Below, one piece after another: positions 1-5,646 of a stretch of 7,534 bases of DNA. The translations under genes were made by a program, and so were the position numbers. Each line of letters starts with the position of its first letter. Positions within the stretch are counted from its first letter, which is position 1. The notes under the pieces are model-generated. The model searched no databases and had not been told where the DNA came from. It worked only from the letters and a program-made list of their open reading frames with translations. The stretch comes from Planctomycetaceae bacterium (lineage in GTDB: Bacteria > Planctomycetota > Planctomycetia > Planctomycetales > Planctomycetaceae): assembly GCA_020426065.1 (NCBI GenBank), contig JAGQQT010000193.1, positions 1-7,534 on the forward strand, given 5' to 3'.

Positions 1-41
1 TCATTCTCTCGGAGCGAGACTTTCCCAGAAGGAAATCCGCG

Positions 42-89
42 ATGACTTCAGACCAGGATGATTGGTCTGATTCCACACGAAAGCATTGA
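42..89 (+). other. Short leader ORF (15 codons) upstream of the sigma factor gene
   Basis: An ATG at 42 opens a 15-codon frame (MTSDQDDWSDSTRKH) that stops with TGA at 87-89, one base before the ATG at 91. It has the best Shine-Dalgarno-like sequence in the window, AGAAGGAAA at 27-35, with the AAGGA core 8 bases before the ATG. Neither in-frame sigma start (58 or 91) has an SD at good spacing. What is seen is the SD, the ORF and the TGA-C-ATG arrangement. That ribosomes reading it reinitiate at 91 (translational coupling) is inference. It could also be chance, or the true N-terminus separated from the sigma frame by a sequencing frameshift. Confidence 0.3.
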
Positions 90-90
90 C

Positions 91-948
91 ATGCCTCGGA
101 CTACAACACGAACACGCACCCGAAAACGACGACCATCCGCCTCTGTCCAGAATCCTCTGGAAACGTATCTGCGCGAAATCAATGAAACTCCTTTGCTGTC
201 TGCGGAAGAGGAAAAAGAACTCGCCCGCCAGATCGCACTGGGGAATGTTGAGGCTCGCGATCAGATGGTGCGTGCCAATCTGCGCCTGGTTGTCAACATC
301 GCCCGGGGCTATTCCAGCAAAGGTCTTCCGCTGCAGGACCTGATCGAAGAGGGAAACCTCGGGTTGCTGCGGGCCGTGGAAGGGTTCGATCCGGATATGA
401 ATACCCGGTTCAGTACTTATGCCAGTTACTGGATCAAACAGTCGATCAAACGAGCACTGGTCAACTGCGCCAAAACCATCCGCATCCCTGCTTACATGGT
501 GGAGTTGCTCTCCAAATGGCGCAAAGCAACGGCTAAACTGCATGACGAACTGAACCGCATGCCGACTGCGGAAGAAGTTGCCAAAGAGCTGGAAATCCCT
601 CGCAAAAAGTTGAGTATCGTCAAAAAGGCAATTCAACTCTACAACGCCACTCCGCAGTCTGATGATGAAGAGAGCGGCTGGTCGATTGGCGAAATGGTTC
701 CCGATTACCGCGAAGATGGTCCCGAATCGGAACTGCTCGCCAATGATAATCTGAAACACGTCTATCGCATGCTCGATGAAATGGATGAACGGCAATCGAC
801 GATTCTGAAAATGCGATTCGGCCTGGATGACGAAGAACCCAAAACGCTCAAGCAGATTGGCGAAGCACTCGGGTTGACCCGGGAGAGAGTTCGCCAGATT
901 GAACAGGAAGCGCTCAATCGGCTCAATCGCGGATTGAACGGCGAATAA
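91..948 (+). CDS. RNA polymerase sigma factor, sigma-70 family (short RpoD/SigA-like, no region 1.1)
   Basis: This 285-residue protein binds core RNA polymerase and directs it to promoters. After a basic N-terminus (TRTRTRKRR, residues 6-14) come region 1.2 (about 21-50, NPLETYLREIN), region 2 (about 55-123, with RANLRLVVNIA, DLIEEGNLGLLRAVEGFD and RFSTYASYWIKQSIKRA), region 3 (about 124-195, TIRIPAYMVE), the 3.2 finger (DDEESGWSIGEMVPD) and region 4 (about 220-282), whose helix-turn-helix carries TRERVRQIE at 263-271. Region 1.1 and the long non-conserved insert of housekeeping sigma factors are absent, which suggests a group 2-type or accessory factor. Compared with E. coli sigma-70, W433, T440 and H455 align with Y113, K120 and Y135, while Q437 and E458 are kept. 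An in-frame TGA at 43-45 limits the start to ATG 58 or ATG 91. I chose 91 because the typical basic N-terminus begins there and the leader ORF ends directly before it; starting at 58 adds 11 residues. The family is certain; the sigma group and start are less so. Confidence 0.93.
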   Translation: MPRTTTRTRTRKRRPSASVQNPLETYLREINETPLLSAEEEKELARQIALGNVEARDQMVRANLRLVVNIARGYSSKGLPLQDLIEEGNLGLLRAVEGFDPDMNTRFSTYASYWIKQSIKRALVNCAKTIRIPAYMVELLSKWRKATAKLHDELNRMPTAEEVAKELEIPRKKLSIVKKAIQLYNATPQSDDEESGWSIGEMVPDYREDGPESELLANDNLKHVYRMLDEMDERQSTILKMRFGLDDEEPKTLKQIGEALGLTRERVRQIEQEALNRLNRGLNGE

Positions 949-999
949 TCTGCTCTTTTTGCTATGAAAATATACCGGCTCCGGTCAGGGTGCGCGGTC

Positions 1000-1037
1000 A
1001 ACACCCTCAAAGCTGGGCTTGCTTTGAGGGTGTTTTT
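1000..1037 (+). terminator. Intrinsic terminator after the sigma factor gene
   Basis: A perfect 13-bp stem, ACACCCTCAAAGC (1001-1013) with GCTTTGAGGGTGT (1021-1033), closes a 7-base loop; A1000-T1034 can extend it. The T-run at 1033-1037 follows directly. It starts about 50 bases after the sigma stop codon and lies 76 bases before the permease start, so the two plus-strand genes are probably separate transcription units. Confidence 0.88.
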
Positions 1038-1070
1038 CATTTGCCCGCCTTCTGAGGATTCGCTAATCTC

Positions 1071-1086
1071 GGGTTAAGCTTAATCC
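1071..1086 (+). promoter_or_regulatory. Palindrome upstream of the metal permease gene, candidate operator
   Basis: The 10-bp perfect palindrome TTAAGCTTAA (1074-1083) is flanked by GG (1071-1072) and CC (1085-1086), giving GG-N-TTAAGCTTAA-N-CC. It lies 26 bases before the permease ATG, in the short gap after the sigma terminator where the permease promoter must be. Metal permeases are often controlled by DtxR/MntR or Fur/Zur regulators that bind palindromes at this position. Assigning such a regulator here is inference, and the sequence is not a clear match to a consensus I can name. No convincing -35/-10 pair was seen in 1041-1112. Confidence 0.3.
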
Positions 1087-1112
1087 CCGTTTCTTACCCT
1101 CAGTATTTCCCG

Positions 1113-2012
1113 ATGGATACGCTTTTGGAGATCCCCTACAACACGCTCATCGTCGTGCTGGGCACATCGCTGGTGGGAGCCACCTGCGGAATCGTGGGGA
1201 CTTTCGCTGTCCTTCGCAAACGGGCTTTGGTAGGAGATGCCGTTGCTCATGCCGCTCTACCTGGAGTCTGTTTGGGGTATGTTCTGGCGGGTGGGCAGCA
1301 CCTGATCCTGCAGTTTTGTGGAGCTTTTGCCACCGGACTACTGGCCGTTGCCACCATCCGTGCTTTGCCTCAAATTTCCCGCACCAGAACGGAAACCGCT
1401 GTGGCAGGTGTGCTCAGCGTGTTTTTTGGCGCGGGAGTGGTGCTGAGCAGAATGATTCAGAACCAGGGAACCTTCGGCGGGCGGGCAGGTTTCGATGCGT
1501 TTCTGTTTGGCTCACCGGGGAGTCTGCTGTTTGCGGATCTGTTACTGATCAGTATCACCTGTCTGTTGGTAACCATTTCGATTCTCGCAACCTTCCGCCT
1601 GAGTGTGGGCGTTACGTTTGATGCGGAGTTCCTCACTATTCAGGGACTGGGAACACGCTGGATTGACTGGATGCATCTGATGCTGCTGACGATCACGATC
1701 GTGATCAGTCTGCCCGCAATCGGGGTGGTGATGATCGTGGCCCTGCTCATTACACCTGCCGTAACAGCCAGGCAGATCTCGGACCGCTTTATAATCATCC
1801 TGATCGTTGCCGCTCTGCTGGGAATGTTTTCTGCAGCGACGGGAGCGATTCTGTCTTCTCTAAATCCTTCGGTTCCCGCAGGAGCGGCAGCGGTCCTGGT
1901 CAGTGCGACCATGTATGCGATCACACTCTGTGTCAAACAGTTCGTGCGTATGATGCGAGAATCAACAACCCGCTCAGATCGCCGCGCCCGCAGAGAACGC
2001 TTGCCAGGTTGA
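1113..2012 (+). CDS. ABC-3 family metal ABC transporter permease (Mn/Zn/Fe-type)
   Basis: This 299-residue, very hydrophobic protein is the inner-membrane channel subunit of a metal-uptake ABC transporter of the ZnuB/MntB/TroC family (ABC-3). It has roughly eight to nine membrane segments. Family signatures are VLRKRALVGDAVAHAALPGV (residues 33-52), which matches the conserved early loop and helix, and LPAIGVVMIVALLITPAVTA (200-219), the conserved segment near the ATPase-contact region. The C-terminus is a short basic cytosolic tail (RSDRRARRERLPG). Length is normal for the family. The metal cannot be read from sequence. Such permeases normally sit beside an ATP-binding protein and a solute-binding lipoprotein; here a terminated sigma gene is upstream and a convergent gene downstream, so partners must be encoded elsewhere. 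The ATG at 1113 has no visible SD, but the N-terminus (MDTLLEIPYNTLIVVLG) fits the family. Confidence 0.9.
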   Translation: MDTLLEIPYNTLIVVLGTSLVGATCGIVGTFAVLRKRALVGDAVAHAALPGVCLGYVLAGGQHLILQFCGAFATGLLAVATIRALPQISRTRTETAVAGVLSVFFGAGVVLSRMIQNQGTFGGRAGFDAFLFGSPGSLLFADLLLISITCLLVTISILATFRLSVGVTFDAEFLTIQGLGTRWIDWMHLMLLTITIVISLPAIGVVMIVALLITPAVTARQISDRFIIILIVAALLGMFSAATGAILSSLNPSVPAGAAAVLVSATMYAITLCVKQFVRMMRESTTRSDRRARRERLPG

Positions 2013-2039
2013 ATTTAACTAGACAACTGTCGGGTGGCG

Positions 2040-2064
2040 GGGGGCTCCGCTTGCGGAAGCCCCC
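2040..2064. terminator. GC-rich hairpin between convergent genes, probable terminator
   Basis: GGGGGCTCCGC (2040-2050) pairs with GCGGAAGCCCCC (2053-2064), with one extra A bulged in the right arm and a very small loop (about 2-4 bases). It lies 27 bases after the permease stop and 23 bases before the mch stop codon, where a shared bidirectional terminator would be expected. No T-run follows on either strand, so it is not a canonical intrinsic terminator. The palindrome CGAAGCTTCG (2064-2073) directly abuts it. Confidence 0.5.
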
Positions 2065-2087
2065 GAAGCTTCGCCTCATCCCCAATC

Positions 2088-3044
2088 TCAGGTCTTGATG
2101 CCAAAAGATTTCTGCAGCAACGCTTCATCGACCTCGCCAAACCATTGCACCACACCGGTCTCAATGTTCTGGAAAACAACCTGTGCCGGGCTGAACAGCA
2201 TCGGATCCACCTTGTAGAAATCGTGATTTACCGAGGCAAAGATTTCTGCAAAGGGGCGTCCGTAGTCCCGAGAAGACGATGAGGGAACCTGTTGTCCGAT
2301 TTCACGGATCGATTCGTCGTCGCCAGTCACGTATAAAGTAATCCGACTTCCGTAAAGAATGGCATCATTCGTCCGACCGATGGCGGTCAGAGGATCAGCG
2401 GCCACCGGTGAGAGGGGAGCGATTCCGGTTGCCGAACGAATGCGGTGCACATCAAAGCCAAGTTCATCCAGTTTGTGCAAACCGGTTTCGACCGAACGGG
2501 CATTAATCTGCAGGCTCCCCGCAATGCTGGATGTTGCTGCGGCCAGAAGAATCAGATTCCGCGGTTCAACTTTGGCTCGGCTGGCAATTTCTCTGACGAT
2601 GTTGGAATCGGGCAGCTGGCTGGTTTCCAGCACTCCCACACTGCAGTAAAAATGTTCGGTATAGCCGAGTCGATGAAACAGCTCTTCGCGAGCGGCATTG
2701 GCTCGCATCGGACCAGAGCCCATCGCAAAGTAGTTCTCCGCTTTGACCTCCCAGCCGGCGTACTGGCTGAACAGACAGGCCTGCACGGGAACATCGGTCG
2801 TGATTTGCACCATGGGCCAGGTGATCTGACCGATACTTCCCGACTGCAGGCTTACTTCTGCCAGTCCTGATGTGCAGACTCGTGCCAGCAACAGACCTGC
2901 TGCCAGGCTCCCCTCCGCTTGAACACCAAAATCCAGGATCCGAGCTCCACAGTCGAGTTCATTAACGCTCACACGCAAATCACTGGGGTTGTCGATGGTA
3001 TTGTCGACCAGGTCCCAGGCACGAGCGTTCAGTATGGTGGCCAT
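2088..3044 (-). CDS. mch: Methenyltetrahydromethanopterin cyclohydrolase
   Basis: This cytosolic enzyme interconverts 5,10-methenyl-H4MPT and 5-formyl-H4MPT (with water) in the tetrahydromethanopterin C1 pathway, which serves formaldehyde oxidation in methylotrophs and also occurs in planctomycetes. Family motifs run the length of the 318 residues: NARAWDLVD (6-14), AEGSLAAGLLLARV (43-56), the highly characteristic SQYAGWEVKAENYFAMGSGP (93-112), GVLETSQLPD (137-146), SSIAGSLQINARSVETGLHK (172-191), PVAADPLTAIGRTNDAILYG (213-232), DYGRPFAEIF (260-269) and DFYKVDPMLFSPAQVV (275-290). Length matches the usual 315-325 residues. The reading frame stays open 108 codons further upstream (to 3368), but that stretch has no Mch similarity, so I place the start at the ATG at 3044-3042, where the family N-terminus MATILNARAWDLVD begins. 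No strong SD is visible. No other H4MPT gene (fae, fhc or mtd type) is in the window; the next gene upstream is divergent. Confidence 0.93.
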   Translation of the reverse strand: MATILNARAWDLVDNTIDNPSDLRVSVNELDCGARILDFGVQAEGSLAAGLLLARVCTSGLAEVSLQSGSIGQITWPMVQITTDVPVQACLFSQYAGWEVKAENYFAMGSGPMRANAAREELFHRLGYTEHFYCSVGVLETSQLPDSNIVREIASRAKVEPRNLILLAAATSSIAGSLQINARSVETGLHKLDELGFDVHRIRSATGIAPLSPVAADPLTAIGRTNDAILYGSRITLYVTGDDESIREIGQQVPSSSSRDYGRPFAEIFASVNHDFYKVDPMLFSPAQVVFQNIETGVVQWFGEVDEALLQKSFGIKT

Positions 3045-3431
3045 CTTGATTGACGTTCTGATATGAAAGGGGGCATTGACGATAAATTTTGATCTCGCTT
3101 CGGGATGCTGACCAAACAGGTCAGCAACTGTTATGTTTGCGAGTCTGCAGGTCTCGAACAAGCCCACAGGGTGTTTGCGTTCATAAACTGCCCGAATTCC
3201 TGTCATTTCTACAAATTCCGACTTCAGAAATGCCCCGAAATCGCCTGAATTGACACAGGAAAACCTCATCTTGACCGGCTGTGACCAGGTTGCGTACGGT
3301 TTCCATTCCCTTCCAGACGGTTCCCGACCAAATCCCCGGTCGGATCTGCCGTTTGATTCCCTCCCCATCTGAACTTCCCGCAGGCAAAAGGCGAACAGAC
3401 TCGTCTCCTGCCTGCCAATCGGAAACGACTG
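3045..3431. promoter_or_regulatory. Divergent intergenic region between mch and the FlgI-like gene
   Basis: These 387 bases separate two divergently oriented genes, so both promoters should lie here. Several frames stay open through it on both strands, but none gives a recognisable protein, and I treat it as non-coding. A TTGACA occurs on the plus strand at 3250-3255 without a -10-like sequence at normal spacing. No sigma-54-type GG/GC pair with correct spacing was found. The only clear structure is the inverted repeat at 3106-3126. A short gene missed here cannot be excluded. Confidence 0.5.
3106..3126. promoter_or_regulatory. Perfect 8-bp inverted repeat upstream of mch, candidate operator
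   Basis: TGCTGACC (3106-3113) and GGTCAGCA (3119-3126) are exact reverse complements separated by AAACA, making a 21-bp dyad. It lies about 62-82 bases upstream of the mch start. Dyad and spacing suit a dimeric DNA-binding regulator or a hairpin in a long mch leader. Neither role can be shown from sequence alone. Confidence 0.4.
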
Positions 3432-5513
3432 ATGCCTCGTTCACACAACCGTTCCGCTATGTCATTCCAGCAGATTTCATCTACCACCAGTTCCCGGAAA
3501 CAACCCGTTTTCCGATGCCTGGCCTGGGGGGCATCCTTGTCCGGGTGGCTTGCAATGCTGCTGATATGTGGCGCCAGTTCAGGTTGCATGGAAATGAACC
3601 TGGCCGGTCCGGTCCTGAAAAAGATGGCATTCTCAACCCGCTTCAATGCCAAGGCGGACGAAAACGCCTTCGATGATGATTTCGATACCGACGGACCAGA
3701 CCAGATGGCCCCGCCTTTTCTGGGTGAGTACGTGGTTGTTTCCGGTTTGAACATGGTGACACTCGAAGGAGTAGGACTGGTGACCGGTCTGGATGGGACC
3801 GGCGGCGATCCTCCTCCCTCCCAGTATCGAACTCAACTCCTGAAAGATATGCGACGTCGGGAAGTTGAAGATCCCAACCGCATTATCAGTTCGCCCAATA
3901 CCGCACTGGTCATTGTCCGAGCCTATCTTCCCCCGCTCGTGGAACCGGGAGAACGGTTTGATGTTGAAGTTCGTTTGCCGGACGGAAGTGAAACCACCAG
4001 TCTGAATGGTGGCTGGCTGCTCGAATGCAGTCTGACCGAGCGTGCCATCGTTGCCGGAAAGGGCATTCTGGAAGGTAAGGAACGAGCCCGCGCCAAAGGA
4101 CCAATTCTGGTTTCCACCGGCGAAGGAAATTCCAACAGCCTGCTTCGCCGAGGACGAATTGTCGGCGGAGGGATTGGCCTGGAACAACGTGACATGTACC
4201 TCTACATGAAGAACGATTTGCGATCCGTTCGTAATACCACCCGAGTGGCAGAACGCATCGGAACCCGCTTCTTCAGTTATGATCCCTATGGTCATCGTGA
4301 ACCTCTCGCGGCTGCCAAAACCGATCAGAAGATCGTGCTGCAGATTCACCCAACCTACAAAGACAACTTCCCTCGTTACATCCAGGTCATCCAGAACATT
4401 GCCTTCCGGGAAACCGATGTCGAACGTCGTGTCCGCATGGAACGGCTCGAAAAGGAACTGTTGATTCCAGAAAAAGCCGAGCAGGCTGCCCTGCAACTCG
4501 AAGCCATTGGCCCAGATGCCGTTTCGATGCTGAAAAAAGGTTTGGAAGCCAAATATTTTGAATGCCGCTTCCATGCCGCTCAGGCACTGGCTTACCTGGG
4601 AGAACCAGCGGGACTGGAAACCCTCTACCTGGCCGCTCGGGACGAACCTGCGTTCCGCGTGTTTGCTGTGGCGGCGATGACCGGTGTCGAAGATGGAGAA
4701 ACTTTCATGTATCTCCGCCAGCTCCTGGATGAATCGACCATGGAAACCCGCTACGGTGCTTTCCGGGCCATGACCACCATTGACGAAAATGAACCGTTCG
4801 TAAAGGGAGAATTGCTGAACGATCAATGTAAACTACATGTCCTCCCCGTGGCTGGTGATCCCATGATTCACCTCACACATCGTCAGAAAGCAGAAATTGT
4901 TCTGTTCGGCGATCAACTGGAGTTCCGCACACCACTGGCGTTGACTGCCGGTCCCCATGTAATGATCAACTGCTCGCCAGGTTCGAATGAAGTCGTCGTG
5001 AGTCGATACCGGATTGGTGAAAAGGATCAGCGCACGGTTGTCAGTCCTAATATTGCCGAAGTCATTCGGGCGGCCGCTGCGTTTGGAGCAACCTATCCGG
5101 ACCTGGCACAGATGCTGGTGCAGGCTGAGCGGCAGCAGAATCTGCCCGGACCGATTGGCATCGATATGCTGCCGGAAGCCGGTCGATTCTATGAGCGGCC
5201 CGCAGACCCCGATGGAGATGGTGGTTCGACCCGTCGCAAGAAGACCAAAGTGGGACGATCTAGCCTCACACCAAATCAGTTCATGAAACTGGATGACGAG
5301 GATACCACTGAAGAAGCCGTAAAACCGATTCTGACCTCAGAAGCCGTTGAACCAGCTCCCGAAGAAACTCTGGAGACGCCTGCGGAGGAACCTCAGCAGG
5401 TACCTGAAGAGGAGGAATCTTCGGGGAGAAATCCAATCAAGGCCTTCAAAACATTCATGAAACCCAAAACCAACGGTGAACTGGTCTATCCTGAAACAGA
5501 GCAGCAGGAATGA
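3432..5513 (+). CDS. FlgI-related (flagellar P-ring family) lipoprotein with inserted HEAT-like repeats
   Basis: A 693-residue protein related to FlgI, the periplasmic protein forming the P-ring bushing around the flagellar rod. After a basic N-terminus comes a hydrophobic segment ending in GASSGC, with a possible lipobox cysteine at C52, so it is probably a membrane-anchored lipoprotein. FlgI-like parts are VTLEGVGLVTGLDGTGGD (about 111-128), SPNTALVIVRAYLPPLVEPGERFDVEV (about 154-180), SLNGGWLLECSL, RRGRIVGGGIGLEQR (about 238-252), TTRVAERIGTRFF (about 270-282) and a C-terminal segment, GATYPDLAQMLVQAERQQNL, resembling the FlgI end. Between them lies a HEAT/ARM-like stretch (about 346-450: PEKAEQAALQLEAIGPDAVSMLK..., FHAAQALAYLGEPAGLETL). 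Residues from about 618 form an acidic, proline-rich tail. FlgI is usually 350-380 residues and not a lipoprotein. No flagellar genes lie alongside, so a true P-ring role is unproven. ATG 3432 has GGA 8 bases upstream; ATG 3459 is an alternative that keeps the whole signal peptide. Confidence 0.8.
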   Translation: MPRSHNRSAMSFQQISSTTSSRKQPVFRCLAWGASLSGWLAMLLICGASSGCMEMNLAGPVLKKMAFSTRFNAKADENAFDDDFDTDGPDQMAPPFLGEYVVVSGLNMVTLEGVGLVTGLDGTGGDPPPSQYRTQLLKDMRRREVEDPNRIISSPNTALVIVRAYLPPLVEPGERFDVEVRLPDGSETTSLNGGWLLECSLTERAIVAGKGILEGKERARAKGPILVSTGEGNSNSLLRRGRIVGGGIGLEQRDMYLYMKNDLRSVRNTTRVAERIGTRFFSYDPYGHREPLAAAKTDQKIVLQIHPTYKDNFPRYIQVIQNIAFRETDVERRVRMERLEKELLIPEKAEQAALQLEAIGPDAVSMLKKGLEAKYFECRFHAAQALAYLGEPAGLETLYLAARDEPAFRVFAVAAMTGVEDGETFMYLRQLLDESTMETRYGAFRAMTTIDENEPFVKGELLNDQCKLHVLPVAGDPMIHLTHRQKAEIVLFGDQLEFRTPLALTAGPHVMINCSPGSNEVVVSRYRIGEKDQRTVVSPNIAEVIRAAAAFGATYPDLAQMLVQAERQQNLPGPIGIDMLPEAGRFYERPADPDGDGGSTRRKKTKVGRSSLTPNQFMKLDDEDTTEEAVKPILTSEAVEPAPEETLETPAEEPQQVPEEEESSGRNPIKAFKTFMKPKTNGELVYPETEQQE

Positions 5514-5525
5514 TCAATCTGCTGC
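5501..5525. other. Small inverted repeat across the FlgI-like stop codon
   Basis: GCAGCAG (5501-5507) and CTGCTGC (5519-5525) are exact complements around an 11-base loop that contains the TGA stop at 5511-5513. It could form a hairpin at the mRNA 3' end. No T-run follows, and 7-bp arms can arise by chance. Confidence 0.25.
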
Positions 5526-5567
5526 GGACGTAAGACCTGACTTCATCGTCTAACAGAAACCAGATTG

Positions 5568-5619
5568 GAACAGAGCACCAACGAATCATTCCTTACGGTA
5601 ATGATTCGTTGGTCTGTTC
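5568..5619. promoter_or_regulatory. Long stable hairpin between the FlgI-like gene and smc
   Basis: ACCAACGAATCATT (5577-5590) and AATGATTCGTTGGT (5600-5613) are perfect 14-bp complements around a 9-base loop. The pairing resumes with GAACAG (5568-5573) and CTGTTC (5614-5619) after a 3-base bulge (AGC) on the left only, giving 20 base pairs in all. It begins 54 bases after the upstream stop and ends 27 bases before the smc ATG. No U-tract follows on the plus strand, so it is not a standard intrinsic terminator. Possible roles are 3' end protection or termination of the upstream mRNA, a structured smc leader, a protein-binding dyad, or a dispersed repeat. The structure is certain, the role is not. 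Confidence 0.65.
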
Positions 5620-5646
5620 TGCTTCAAGTCGAATTCGAATTTCCCC

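Noticed and set aside
1..795. 264-codon open frame on the minus strand opposite the sigma factor gene
   Set aside because: It lies antisense to a clearly conserved sigma gene, its translation has no recognisable motif, and it looks like a by-product of codon bias.
2034..2870. Short plus-strand frames opposite mch
   Set aside because: They overlap the conserved mch coding sequence on the other strand and have no motif of their own.
3250..3255. TTGACA as a -35 box for the FlgI-like gene
   Set aside because: No -10-like hexamer is found at 16-18 bases downstream (GACCGG occurs there).
3273..3294. Possible sigma-54 promoter before the FlgI-like gene
   Set aside because: GG and TTGC are present, but the GG-to-GC spacing is too long for a -24/-12 promoter.
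3045..3368. 108-codon N-terminal extension of mch in the same frame
   Set aside because: Mch proteins are about 315-325 residues and the conserved N-terminus begins at the ATG at 3044. The extension shows no domain or signal and overlaps the likely promoter region.
3633..4826. 397-codon open frame on the minus strand inside the FlgI-like gene
   Set aside because: The plus strand carries FlgI-like motifs, a signal peptide and repeat structure through the same region. The antisense translation is low in recognisable features.
5629..5641. Overlapping palindromes TCGAATTCGA and AATTCGAATT just before smc
   Set aside because: They are short, low-complexity AT/CG alternations that are likely to occur by chance; no promoter or operator spacing supports a role.
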